This document shows positions 44,979 to 53,694 of a stretch of DNA of 64,000 nt, piece by piece. The DNA is from Clostridiales bacterium. Its GTDB lineage: Bacteria; Bacillota; Clostridia; Peptostreptococcales; Anaerovoracaceae. The notes beneath the pieces are model-generated. The model saw nothing but the letters and a program-made list of their open reading frames with translations, was not told the origin of the DNA and did no database searches. The position numbers and the translations under genes were made by a program. Where the stretch lies: NCBI GenBank assembly GCA_015243575.1, contig CP042469.1, positions 1,640,929 to 1,704,928 of the forward strand. The letters are read 5' to 3'. Every line of letters begins with the position of its first letter. The stretch's first letter is position 1.

Positions 44979-46382
44979 CTAGAAGGGCCCGTATTGAATC
45001 ATCTGGGCAACTACTACAAATACTGCTCCTGCCAGATACCACGTGATAATTGCCGGCAAAATCCACTTCGCCCACTTTGTCCATGGAATCTTTGCGAGGG
45101 CTAGTCCTGCCATGAAATATCCGGAAGTCGGTGTAAAGATGTTGGAGATTCCATCTCCAAGCTGATAAGCCAAAACCGCGGTTTGTCTCGTTACGCCAAC
45201 CATGTCTGACAATGGTGCCATCAGCGGAATGGAGACTGCTGCCTGTCCGCTTCCCGACGGAATAATGAAATTCAACAGACATTGGAAGATGTACATACCG
45301 ATTGCAGTCACTGCTGATGGTAATGTAGAAAGCAGGTTTGCAGCAGAATATAAAATTGTATGGATAATATTCCCGTCTGTCAATACAACCAGAATCCCTC
45401 TGGCAAAACCTACAATTAGAGCACCTGCCGCGACTGCCGCCATTCCCTTACCCAGTGATTCTGCAAAGCCGTTCAAGCCCATTTTGCCAATCAATCCAAC
45501 AATGATGGCCATGCCCAAAAACAAGGCGGAAATCTCATTGAAATACCAACCATATGTAATAACGCCGTAGATTAAAAGCGCAATGGAAACTACAAATACT
45601 AAGAGGATTAGCTTTTCTTTACCGCCAAATTCATGTAAATTATCAAGATCAAGATTATCTTCTCTTTGTCTGTCAATTTCATACATGGGGCTTAGTTGTG
45701 GATTCGCTTTGATTTTGCTTGCATAGCGCATAACAAATACAATCGCGATGGCAACCATTACAACAAAGACGACCAGTCTAAACTGTAAACCCGAGAACAT
45801 TGGTAGCTCTGCAATTCCTTGGGCAACGCCGATTGTAAAAGGATTCATAAAGGCTCCCGCAAAACCAGCCCCTGCTCCCATAAGCACAATAGCCGTACCG
45901 GTGATAGAGTCAAATCCCAATGCAATGCATAAGCTTACCATGATAGGGATAAACGGCAAGGTTTCTTCTGCCATGCCGATAACAGAACCTCCAAAGGCAA
46001 AAGCAATCATGATTACTGGAATTAGAAGTGTTTCTTTTCCTGCAAAGGTGCGGGTTAATCTTCCCAACCCAGCCTCGATTGCTCCGGTATCCTGCAGCAC
46101 GCCGAAGCTGCCTCCAACAATAAATATAAAAAATATAATTCCTGCAGCTTCATTCATACCCCTTGGTACTGACGATAGAAAACCCATTAATCCAACTGGG
46201 GAGCTTTCCACGCTGTGATACGTTGCCGGATCAACTACGTCTCTTGTTCCGTTTCCTGTCTCAATTGTCATCATGTCATAATTTCCGGCCGGTACAATAT
46301 AAGTTAGAGCCGAACAAACTAGGATAATTGACAATAACAGCACATACACATGTGGTACCTTCAATTTCTTCTTTTCTTGCAT
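44979..46382 (-). CDS. YfcC family (DcuC-like) transporter
   Basis: A 467-residue membrane protein with about twelve helices of the YfcC/C4-dicarboxylate anaerobic carrier superfamily. Markers are the start VPHVYVLLLSIILVCSALTYIVPAG, the middle GAGAGFAGAFMNPFTIGVAQ, and IIPSGSGQAAVSIPLMAPLSD. It follows an N-acyl-D-amino-acid deacylase-like gene by 64 bases, with AAAGGAGGTAA ahead of its ATG. Relatives carry peptides, amino acids or carboxylates. In this operon it probably imports the N-acylated amino acid or exports a product; this is inferred from context. Confidence 0.85.
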   Translation of the reverse strand: MQEKKKLKVPHVYVLLLSIILVCSALTYIVPAGNYDMMTIETGNGTRDVVDPATYHSVESSPVGLMGFLSSVPRGMNEAAGIIFFIFIVGGSFGVLQDTGAIEAGLGRLTRTFAGKETLLIPVIMIAFAFGGSVIGMAEETLPFIPIMVSLCIALGFDSITGTAIVLMGAGAGFAGAFMNPFTIGVAQGIAELPMFSGLQFRLVVFVVMVAIAIVFVMRYASKIKANPQLSPMYEIDRQREDNLDLDNLHEFGGKEKLILLVFVVSIALLIYGVITYGWYFNEISALFLGMAIIVGLIGKMGLNGFAESLGKGMAAVAAGALIVGFARGILVVLTDGNIIHTILYSAANLLSTLPSAVTAIGMYIFQCLLNFIIPSGSGQAAVSIPLMAPLSDMVGVTRQTAVLAYQLGDGISNIFTPTSGYFMAGLALAKIPWTKWAKWILPAIITWYLAGAVFVVVAQMIQYGPF

Positions 46383-46446
46383 ATTTCGTTACCTCCTTTA
46401 AGAAACATTAAAAACTAAAAAAATTCATAAAATGGAATTGGAACCT

Positions 46447-47808
46447 CTAAAAAAATGATTGATATGATATAAATCTGCCTGCTTTACCATTGACAATATG
46501 ATTGTGATCCACCGCTATTTTCCCATTTACGATGACATAATCGATGCCGACAGGAGGTTTTAACTCAGTAAAATCTGCTCCGTCCTGAATGGTATCAGGA
46601 TCAAAAATGGTTATATCTGCATCCCCGCCCTCGATGATCTGACCCTTAGATTGTAAATCCAGCCGTTTTGCAGGCTCAATCGTCATCTTTCTTAATGCAT
46701 CCATTAAGGAAATTACCTTGTCTTCTCTTACATATTTCCCCAAGACTCTGGGAAAAGCGCCTGCGGCACGCGGATGCCCATTGCCATTATTGATAATCCC
46801 ATCGCTGGCAATCATTCCATGGGGGTTTGCGATTGCTTCAGCGATTTCATCCTCGTTCATCACAAAGGCCACGACCAGCATTTGGGGGGTCTCTTTTCTA
46901 ATTTCTTCAAATCGTTCTTTATTACAAAATTGATTTTTATATTTGCCATCGGTGATTAGAATCTTGTCATAGGATTTACCCCAGTTTTCAAAGCAGCCTT
47001 CATCAAATACAGCTGACCCGATATGGGTTGAGAATGCATGGTAAGGGTAAGTATCATAGTTAATTTTAGGATTTCTCATTATCTCTTGATTGAGCAGATC
47101 CAGCACAGATTTCATTTGTCCCATGGCTGCGCAGCTGCTCAAATGCGAAATCTGAAATTTCATATTTGATTGATCAGCAATTTGAATCATCTCTGTTATG
47201 GAATCTATCGCCCGAACCGAATCCCATCTGTAGTGAGCTGAAACAAATAAATTACTGTCATCAATATTTCCTAAAATGTTCATAATTTCTTCGGTGTCCA
47301 TACCCGGGTCGTATTCGATTCCGAAAGAGAAGCCAAAGGCCCCTTCCTCTAATTCTTTCCTCATTTGCATAAGAAGCAGCTTCTGCTGCTCTTCATCAGC
47401 CTTTTCATATTTATTAATACCTGCCTTGCTTCGGTGAGAGTTGTAACCCACCAGCATCAGATAATTCACCGGAGCACCGCCCAAACCGCTGATGGTCTCT
47501 TTGAATGCCTTCAAATTCTGATATTGCACACCACAATTGCCTCCCAGACATGTGGTGACACCCATTCTCAGCATCATTTCAGAAATTATGTATTTCTCGC
47601 CTTCCCGTGCGAAATCTTCCTCATGCATATGGATATCAATAAATCCCGGTGCAACAATCTTTCCTGCTGCATCAATTACAGTTTCTGCTGATTCTGATAT
47701 GCATCCGATTTTCGCAATTTTCCCGTCCTTGATTCCAATGTCAGCTTTTATCATTTCTTGTGCTTGATAATTAGGATAGCTCCCGCTTTTGATGATAATG
47801 TCAAACAT
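46447..47808 (-). CDS. N-acyl-D-amino-acid deacylase family amidohydrolase
   Basis: A 453-residue metal-dependent amidohydrolase of the D-aminoacylase/dihydroorotase group. It has APGFIDIHMHEEDFARE (HxH metal motif), the Cys in TTCLGGNCGV that can bridge metals in D-aminoacylases, FQISHLSSCA with a metal His, and ASDGIINNGNGHPRAAG with the catalytic Asp. I use the ATG at 47808; a TTG nine bases earlier is possible. It forms an operon with the YfcC transporter, probably under the IclR regulator upstream. A D-amino-acid or N-carbamoyl substrate is likely but not fixed. Confidence 0.85.
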   Translation of the reverse strand: MFDIIIKSGSYPNYQAQEMIKADIGIKDGKIAKIGCISESAETVIDAAGKIVAPGFIDIHMHEEDFAREGEKYIISEMMLRMGVTTCLGGNCGVQYQNLKAFKETISGLGGAPVNYLMLVGYNSHRSKAGINKYEKADEEQQKLLLMQMRKELEEGAFGFSFGIEYDPGMDTEEIMNILGNIDDSNLFVSAHYRWDSVRAIDSITEMIQIADQSNMKFQISHLSSCAAMGQMKSVLDLLNQEIMRNPKINYDTYPYHAFSTHIGSAVFDEGCFENWGKSYDKILITDGKYKNQFCNKERFEEIRKETPQMLVVAFVMNEDEIAEAIANPHGMIASDGIINNGNGHPRAAGAFPRVLGKYVREDKVISLMDALRKMTIEPAKRLDLQSKGQIIEGGDADITIFDPDTIQDGADFTELKPPVGIDYVIVNGKIAVDHNHIVNGKAGRFISYQSFF

Positions 47809-47844
47809 GTTTTTCAACCACTTTCATACAATATTTTTTTCGAT

Positions 47845-47900
47845 ATTATAACAGCTTCTCATTACATTCCGTATTATGGACTCAATTCTATATTGTGGAC
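47845..47900 (-). promoter_or_regulatory. Promoter and candidate operator of the amidohydrolase-YfcC operon
   Basis: On the minus strand TGTTATAAT (47853..47845) is an extended -10 box without a clear -35. Upstream, ATTATGGAC (47873-47881) and ATTGTGGAC (47892-47900) form direct repeats 19 bases apart. They are candidate sites for the neighbouring IclR-type regulator. Confidence 0.45.
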
Positions 47901-48029
47901 TATTAAGTTTTTAATAGTATATCACCGAGGTTTTACGGGGTCAATGAATTTTTTGAAAATTTAGAAATGATTCAATTGGATCTAAAATGGATACAGAAAA
48001 CAAATAAAAATGGACTAGCAGGAATCTTA

Positions 48030-48072
48030 ATAATAAAAGGCCGCTGCAAGATATTTCATCTCACAACGGCCT
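48030..48072 (-). terminator. Terminator of the IclR regulator gene
   Basis: AGGCCGTTG and CAGCGGCCT form the stem (one G-T pair) and TTTTATTATT follows on the minus strand, 25 bases after the stop. Confidence 0.75.
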
Positions 48073-48096
48073 CACTTCTCGTTTCCCACGCTGATT

Positions 48097-48864
48097 TTAA
48101 AGAAGAATTTCTCGTAGTTCCTCTGCTCCTTTAAAAATTTCCTCCAGCCAATGCTCTTTTTTTGATTCTAAAGTTGAAGATTTGATTGCACCCAAAGCAA
48201 TGCACCCAGCTAAACTGCCATCCTTTTTAAAAACTGGAACCCCTAGACCCACTGTACCATCTAAATACTCGTCTGCGCTTTCACCATACCCTCGTTTTCT
48301 GATGGCTCTGTACTCTTCCAGCAGCTGCTGATGATCCATAATAGCCCCAGGGGACACTTGTTTCAGCTCTAATTTCGGCACAATTTCACTCAATGCTTCA
48401 TCTGAATGGGAAAAGGTCATCAAAACTTTTCCATAGCATCCGCTGTTAACCGGGTAAATGGCTCCTGCCAAATATCGGATCCGGGTATCCTGCATTTGAG
48501 ATTCATATACGCTTACCACATCGGTTCCTTCCAAAACTGCGTACCCGACCTGCTCACCTGTAGCACTCGCGATATGTTCAATCACTCTGCGGATTTCCAT
48601 ATAAATGTCCGTATTGTTGGCATAGATCATACCCATCTGATATGCCTTGTATCCTACTGTGTATTTTCCTTCGTAATTTTTCCTCACATAATTTGCGTCT
48701 TCCAGGGTATTTAAAATTCTGTGAACAGTAGGCTTACTAAAGCCCAATTTGTCACTCAGTTCCTTCGCAGAATAGGAATATGGTCTATCGGCAAAAGAAT
48801 TGAGGATACATAAAGTCTTTTCAATTGCATTGTTTTTATCTGATTTTCCATCCTCATCGTACAT
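48097..48864 (-). CDS. IclR family transcriptional regulator
   Basis: A 255-residue regulator. The N-terminal winged helix reads AIEKTLCILNSFA and LGFSKPTVHRILNTLEDANYV; the C-terminal effector domain (about residues 80-250) has GEQVGYAVLEGTDVV, YPVNSGCYGKVLMTF and RGYGESADEYLDGTVGLGVPVF. It lies directly upstream of, and in the same direction as, the amidohydrolase-YfcC operon but has its own terminator. It is therefore probably the local regulator of that operon. The effector is unknown. Confidence 0.9.
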   Translation of the reverse strand: MYDEDGKSDKNNAIEKTLCILNSFADRPYSYSAKELSDKLGFSKPTVHRILNTLEDANYVRKNYEGKYTVGYKAYQMGMIYANNTDIYMEIRRVIEHIASATGEQVGYAVLEGTDVVSVYESQMQDTRIRYLAGAIYPVNSGCYGKVLMTFSHSDEALSEIVPKLELKQVSPGAIMDHQQLLEEYRAIRKRGYGESADEYLDGTVGLGVPVFKKDGSLAGCIALGAIKSSTLESKKEHWLEEIFKGAEELREILL

Positions 48865-49014
48865 AATGATTCAAATCCCCTTTGGTAGTTTGGCAGCCTT
48901 ATATTGTTATATATTGGTTATGAAATAATACAAAGGATAGTATACCAAACTTATTAAGGAAAAACAAATGAACACAAAATGTAATGGGTCTGAAAATACC
49001 ACGGAAGATGAAAA

Positions 49015-49935
49015 TCAACCGAATATATTTTTACTGAAATACCGGTCTCCCCGGTCAGGAAGAATGGTCACAATATTGGCTCTTGAAGCATAACTTGCCA
49101 GACGGAGTGCAGCAGCAGCGGCAGCTCCAGAGGAAGATCCTGTAATCAGTCCTTCCTTGGCGGCAAGTAGCTTTACTGTATCGAAAGCTTCTATGTCAGT
49201 CACCTTAATTACATCGTCCACAAGGCTCATATCCATGGTTTCGGGGATGAAGTCATTGCCGATTCCTTCAATATTATAGCAGTGTGCATCGCCGCCGCCC
49301 ATAGTAGAGCCCTCAGGATCAACTAGAATTCCCTTTACGCTGGGGATTCGTTCCTTTAGATACCGTACCACCCCTGTAAAGGTACCTCCGCTTCCTGCCC
49401 CGGCTACAAGATAATCAATGTTTCCGTCTAAAGCCGCGAAAATTTCCGCTCCGGTGGCTTCGTAATGAATCCTGGGATTTGCTGGATTGACAAACTGTGC
49501 AAGCTCAATGGCTCCGGGGATTTCTTCTCTGAGCTCACGGGCTTTGTTCATGGCTCCCAGCATTCCCTCTTCTCTGGATGTATTGATAATCTCAGCCCCC
49601 AGAGCTTTCATTAGAATCTGTTTTTCCGCGGAGAACTTTTCCGGTACCACAAAAATAATTCGGTAGCCCTTGTTAATGGCTGCAACAGCAATTCCTAGTC
49701 CCGTATTTCCGGCGGTGGCTTCGATGATGGTAGAGCCTTTCTGCAGGAAACCCTTTCGTTCTGCGTCCTCAATCATGGACAGACCAATTCTGTCTTTTAC
49801 GCTGCCGCCTGGGTTGTAATATTCCAGTTTTGCAAACAGATTCACTCCATCGGGAACCGCAAGATGGTTCAGCTTCAGTAATGGCGTATTTCCAATCAAT
49901 TCACAAATACCATTATAATAGGTTTGCATTCCCAT
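49015..49935 (-). CDS. mccA: Cysteine synthase/O-acetylserine-dependent cystathionine beta-synthase
   Basis: PLP enzyme of fold type II, 306 residues. It has IGNTPLLKLNHL, the PLP lysine in NPGGSVKDRIG, EATAGNTGLGIA (substrate loop) and AGAGSGGTFTGV (phosphate loop). Sequence alone does not separate CysK from MccA. The next gene upstream is a cystathionine gamma-lyase type enzyme (mccB), the pairing used in Bacillus to convert homocysteine to cysteine, so MccA is preferred. I start at the ATG at 49935 with GGAGGTAA upstream, four bases after the mccB stop. Last gene of the sulfur island. Confidence 0.85.
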   Translation of the reverse strand: MGMQTYYNGICELIGNTPLLKLNHLAVPDGVNLFAKLEYYNPGGSVKDRIGLSMIEDAERKGFLQKGSTIIEATAGNTGLGIAVAAINKGYRIIFVVPEKFSAEKQILMKALGAEIINTSREEGMLGAMNKARELREEIPGAIELAQFVNPANPRIHYEATGAEIFAALDGNIDYLVAGAGSGGTFTGVVRYLKERIPSVKGILVDPEGSTMGGGDAHCYNIEGIGNDFIPETMDMSLVDDVIKVTDIEAFDTVKLLAAKEGLITGSSSGAAAAAALRLASYASRANIVTILPDRGDRYFSKNIFG

Positions 49936-49939
49936 GGAA

Positions 49940-51100
49940 TTACCTCCTGCTCTCCTTGAAAGCATTCTCTAAATCTTTGACCAAATCTTCCTTTGCTTCC
50001 AGTCCGGGTGAGTAGCGAACGAGATTATATGTGATGCCAACCTTTTCTCGTACTTCCTCAGGAATGGATGCATGAGTCATGGATGCCGGATGGCAAACAA
50101 GAGATTCTACACCGCCAAGGCTTTCAGCAAGCTTTGCAACTTTTAAAGAAGTATAGAATTTTTTCAGATCATAACCTTCATTCAGACGGAAGGAAATCAT
50201 AGCTCCCGGGCCGTCAGCCTGCCTGCGATTGACCTCATAGCCGTCTGAATCTGCTAATCCAGGATAATATACCTGATCAGCCGCCGGATGGTCTTTCAAA
50301 AATTCCGCAATGTATCTGGCGTTTTCAATATGACGGTCCATTCTGACCGAGAGGGTCTTGATTCCCCTGATCAGAAGGAATGAATCAAATGGCTGCAGAA
50401 TTCCTCCGGTGGCGTTTTGTGTAAAACCAAGACGTTCGGCCAGTTCTTTGTTGTTTGTGACGGCAAGACCCGCAATCAAGTCGCTATGCCCTCCAAGATA
50501 TTTTGTTGCGCTATGAACGACAATATCCGCTCCAAGCTCAATCGGTCTTTGCAGATAAGGTGTCATAAAGGTATTATCAACGATGGTAAGAATGCCGTTT
50601 TCCTTTGCGATTTCGGCAATCGCCTTAATATCGGTGATGGTCATTAAAGGATTTGCCGGGGATTCAATCAAAAATGCTTTTACATCCTCCGAGACAGCCT
50701 GCTTTACTTCCTCCAGATCAGAGGTATCCACGACTTTGAAGTTCAAGCCAAACTGCGGAAATACTTTGTTCAGCAGCCGGAAGGTTCCTCCGTAGACATT
50801 ATTCGATATGACGATGGTATCCCCGCTTTTGAACAGGTGAAACACTGCCGTAATTGCTGCAAGTCCTGATGCAAAGGCAAACCCATCCGTTCCCTTTTCC
50901 AGATCTGCAATCAATGCCTCCAGCGCTTTTCTGGTAGGATTGGCACTTCTGGAATATTCGTAGCCGCCTCTCAGCTCGCCCAAGGCATTCTGCTCATACG
51001 TTGATGTCTGATAAATCGGAACGTTGACCGCTCCCGTCACATCATCTCCGTCAATTCCTCCATGGATCAGTAAGGTACGCATGTCAGTCTCAGTTTTCAT
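49940..51100 (-). CDS. mccB: Cystathionine gamma-lyase/gamma-synthase family enzyme
   Basis: PLP enzyme of fold type I, 386 residues. It has GGYEYSRSANPTRKALE, FASGLAAITAVFHL, VDNTFMTPYLQRP, the PLP lysine in VHSATKYLGGHSD, and LAESLGGVESLVCHPASMTHASI. Paired with an adjacent mccA-like gene, the likely role is cleavage of cystathionine to cysteine. A gamma-synthase or methionine gamma-lyase activity cannot be excluded. The ribosome site AAGGGATA precedes the ATG. Confidence 0.85.
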   Translation of the reverse strand: MKTETDMRTLLIHGGIDGDDVTGAVNVPIYQTSTYEQNALGELRGGYEYSRSANPTRKALEALIADLEKGTDGFAFASGLAAITAVFHLFKSGDTIVISNNVYGGTFRLLNKVFPQFGLNFKVVDTSDLEEVKQAVSEDVKAFLIESPANPLMTITDIKAIAEIAKENGILTIVDNTFMTPYLQRPIELGADIVVHSATKYLGGHSDLIAGLAVTNNKELAERLGFTQNATGGILQPFDSFLLIRGIKTLSVRMDRHIENARYIAEFLKDHPAADQVYYPGLADSDGYEVNRRQADGPGAMISFRLNEGYDLKKFYTSLKVAKLAESLGGVESLVCHPASMTHASIPEEVREKVGITYNLVRYSPGLEAKEDLVKDLENAFKESRR

Positions 51101-51125
51101 TTTATATCCCTTCCTTTACATATCT

Positions 51126-51160
51126 GATGCGGATCAAGTATGGAAAACTTGATCCACATC
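51126..51160 (-). other. Hairpin in the spacer between the ABC ATPase and mccB
   Basis: Two 14-base arms (GATGCGGATCAAGT with ACTTGATCCACATC, one mismatch) around a seven-base loop. There is no T-run. It may protect or process the polycistronic mRNA so that the transporter and mccBA parts differ in level. Confidence 0.5.
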
Positions 51161-51245
51161 TGAAATTAATATTTTTATAGCTTCATCCAATTATTATCAG
51201 AGAGAGAAGCGCAGTTCCCGGGCTGCTGCCGAAAACCGCGTTCCG

Positions 51246-51983
51246 TCATTGCAAAGAGGTCAAGAATTTATTGATGCGCTCATTTCCAGATTGGTAGAGT
51301 GACGAAAAGCTTCCTTGCTCGAGAATGTTTCCGTTTTCTAGAAAGATCACGTGATCAGCGATTTCTTTGGCAAAGCCCATCTTGTGTGTCACAATTACGA
51401 TGGTATAATGCTCCTTTACAAGAGTTTTGATAATCTCAAGAACTTCGATTTCCAATTCGGGGTCCAGTGCACTTGTGGGCTCATCAAAGAGAAGAACCTC
51501 TGGTTTCATCGCCAGCGCCCGAGCAATTGCTACTCTCTGCTGCTGACCGCCGGACAGCTGACTCGGATACTGATTGGCTTTTTCCGCAAGGCCTACCTTT
51601 TCCAGAAGCACCATTCCTTCTTGGATTGCTTCTGCCTTTTTCTTTTTCAATACCGTCACCGGTCCTTCAATAATATTTTCAATTACCGTCCGATGGGAGA
51701 AAAGGTTGAAGCTCTGAAACACCATACCGGTTTTCTTTCTAAATTCGATCATCTGCTTTTTCTGAAGCGGTCGTTTTTCTCCGAAACGTAATGTCGTATC
51801 ATTCAGGCTGATATCACCGCTGTCCGGTATGGTCAGCAGGTTTAGGGACCGCAAGAGTGTTGTCTTTCCCGATCCTGAAGGTCCGATAATTACAGTTGTC
51901 TTGTTTGATTCAATGTCAACATCGATTCCATTGATTACTTGCAGATCTTCGTATCTCTTTTTTAAATTTCTTATTTGTAACAT
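51246..51983 (-). CDS. Polar amino acid (cystine-type) ABC transporter, ATPase
   Basis: A 245-residue ATPase of the polar amino acid uptake family (GlnQ/TcyC-like). It has Walker A GPSGSGKTTLL, the signature QLSGGQQQRVAIARAL, Walker B LLFDEPTSALDPE and the switch His in IVTHKMGFA. I start it at the ATG at 51983 (AAGGAGTGGG upstream). It is third in the operon binding protein, permease, ATPase, mccB, mccA. Neighbouring cysteine/methionine genes suggest cystine, cystathionine or a related sulfur amino acid. Confidence 0.9.
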   Translation of the reverse strand: MLQIRNLKKRYEDLQVINGIDVDIESNKTTVIIGPSGSGKTTLLRSLNLLTIPDSGDISLNDTTLRFGEKRPLQKKQMIEFRKKTGMVFQSFNLFSHRTVIENIIEGPVTVLKKKKAEAIQEGMVLLEKVGLAEKANQYPSQLSGGQQQRVAIARALAMKPEVLLFDEPTSALDPELEIEVLEIIKTLVKEHYTIVIVTHKMGFAKEIADHVIFLENGNILEQGSFSSLYQSGNERINKFLTSLQ

Positions 51984-51997
51984 CTGCCCACTCCTTA

Positions 51998-52666
51998 TCA
52001 ACCTTGTTCCAGCTTCAGCCACTTTTCTGCCCGGTGCTGTACATTTGTCAGCACGGTGCAGAAGATCAGATAGATCACTGCAACTTCACAGTAGAGCGCC
52101 AAAGGTTCATAGGTCTTTGCTGCAATCCGCTGAGATACCATAAACATCTCAGTTACGGTGATGTTCGCTGCAAGTGAAGTATCCTTCACCAAACTGATAA
52201 ACGAATTGAATAAAGGAGGCACCGATACTTTGAATGCCTGAGGCAGGATAATTCTGTGAAGCACCTGAAAATAATTCATTCCCAGAGAATATCCGGCTTC
52301 GATCTGCCCCGCTGGAACAGATAAAATTGCCGCCCTTAAGGTTTCAGATGCATATGCTCCTACGTTGAGGGAAAAGGCAATAATTGCTGCAACAATGGCA
52401 TTCAGTAAAATTCCCAGACTGGGCAGGCCGTAAAAGATGATAAACAGCTGCACCAGAAGCGGCGTACCGCGGATGACCCAAACATAGAACTTAACGATAG
52501 GGTTCAATACTCTGAGGTGACTGACCTGCACCAAAGCGACGAGAATCGCAATGAAAAGGCCGATGGCAAAGGATACCAATGTTAGCGGTATGGTGTAAGT
52601 AATCCCGGGAATTAAAATCTTAACAAAAGATTCCTGTAGTATGTTAATAACCCTCTCGTCAAACAT
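51998..52666 (-). CDS. Polar amino acid (cystine-type) ABC transporter, permease
   Basis: A 222-residue HisM/GlnP-type permease with about five helices. It contains YVWVIRGTPLLVQLFIIFYG, NVGAYASETLRAAILSVPAGQ and the EAA loop AGYSLGMNYFQVLHRIILPQA. It lies 14 bases upstream of the ATPase gene and 12 bases downstream of the binding protein gene, with AAGGAG before the ATG. Confidence 0.92.
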   Translation of the reverse strand: MFDERVINILQESFVKILIPGITYTIPLTLVSFAIGLFIAILVALVQVSHLRVLNPIVKFYVWVIRGTPLLVQLFIIFYGLPSLGILLNAIVAAIIAFSLNVGAYASETLRAAILSVPAGQIEAGYSLGMNYFQVLHRIILPQAFKVSVPPLFNSFISLVKDTSLAANITVTEMFMVSQRIAAKTYEPLALYCEVAVIYLIFCTVLTNVQHRAEKWLKLEQG

Positions 52667-52678
52667 GCTGCCGACTCC

Positions 52679-53506
52679 TTATTCCTGGCTGACATCAACA
52701 CCGAAATATTTTTCGGAGATCTCTTTCAGCTTACCCTCTGCACTCAGTTCAGCCAGCGCATCATCCACAGCTTTTACAAATTCTTCATTGCCTTTTCTGA
52801 TTAACACCGCGCTCTTACTGATATCATCGGAATAAGCTGCGATTTTAACCTTTGCATCACTCTTAACATTTTTATAATCATAGAAGGTTACATCGTCGTT
52901 AATAGTAGCGTCCGCTCTGCCTGTTAATACCAGCTCGATGGACTGATTAAAGCCGTCAGTGCCAACGATGGTTGCACCGAAGGATTCTGCAGTTCCTGCC
53001 CAGTTGCTGGTAGCGGTCTGAGCAGAGCTTTTTCCGTTCAGATCTTCAAAGGACTTAATGCTGCTGTTATCTTCATTTACAATCAATACGCCCCTAGTAT
53101 ATGTATAGGGCTCTGAAAAATCGTATTTTTCCTGACGCTCCGGTGTGATGCTGACCTGATTGATGATGGCATCATACCTTTTCGCATCAAGTCCCGCAAT
53201 GATACTGTCCCACTTGGTCTCTACAAATTCGGTTTTGACCCCAAGTTTATCTGCGATGGCCTGTGCGATTTCTACATCGTATCCTTTTAGTTCATCTGTG
53301 CTTTCATCGTGATACGTATAAGGCGGATAGGTGCCTTCTATGCCCACCGTTAGAACGCCCTTCTCCTGAATTTCCTGAAGTAATGTTGCCTCTGCTTGAG
53401 GTTCGCTGCCGCCTGTTTCACTTGAGGCTTTTTCAGCGCAGCCAGAAAAGCTGAATATCAGTGCCAATCCGAAAAGTATAATAAGTGCTCTGCTTAATTT
53501 TTTCAT
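52679..53506 (-). CDS. Amino acid ABC transporter substrate-binding lipoprotein
   Basis: A 275-residue family 3 solute-binding lipoprotein. The signal peptide ends in the lipobox FSGC with Cys at about residue 23. The mature part has GVLTVGIEGTYPPYTYHDE and LKGYDVEIAQAIADKLGV, followed by KWDSIIAGLDAKRYDAIINQ, typical of the cystine/polar amino acid group. It is first in its operon, behind a perfect-consensus promoter. Ligand identity is inferred only from the linked mccBA genes. Confidence 0.9.
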   Translation of the reverse strand: MKKLSRALIILFGLALIFSFSGCAEKASSETGGSEPQAEATLLQEIQEKGVLTVGIEGTYPPYTYHDESTDELKGYDVEIAQAIADKLGVKTEFVETKWDSIIAGLDAKRYDAIINQVSITPERQEKYDFSEPYTYTRGVLIVNEDNSSIKSFEDLNGKSSAQTATSNWAGTAESFGATIVGTDGFNQSIELVLTGRADATINDDVTFYDYKNVKSDAKVKIAAYSDDISKSAVLIRKGNEEFVKAVDDALAELSAEGKLKEISEKYFGVDVSQE

Positions 53507-53558
53507 GTTTCAATCTCCTTAATTCCTAGTATTTTAATATGTTTACTATGTTATTGAA

Positions 53559-53587
53559 ATTATATAGTTTCTGTTACAACGTGTCAA
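53559..53587 (-). promoter_or_regulatory. Perfect sigma-A promoter of the amino acid ABC-mccBA operon
   Basis: TTGACA (53587..53582), exactly 17 bases, TATAAT (53564..53559) on the minus strand. The transcript starts about 45 bases before the binding-protein ATG. A consensus promoter this strong is normally held by a repressor; a CymR-type repressor is a guess. No terminator is visible between the nifB-like gene and this promoter. Confidence 0.85.
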
Positions 53588-53694
53588 CTAATTTTTTTAC
53601 ATTGAAATATGAATAGGAAATGAATTTTATGAGAATGGCGCTTTTATGCTGAGTGGTGGATGATCCATAGGAGAAAGTATTTGAACCCAAGGAA

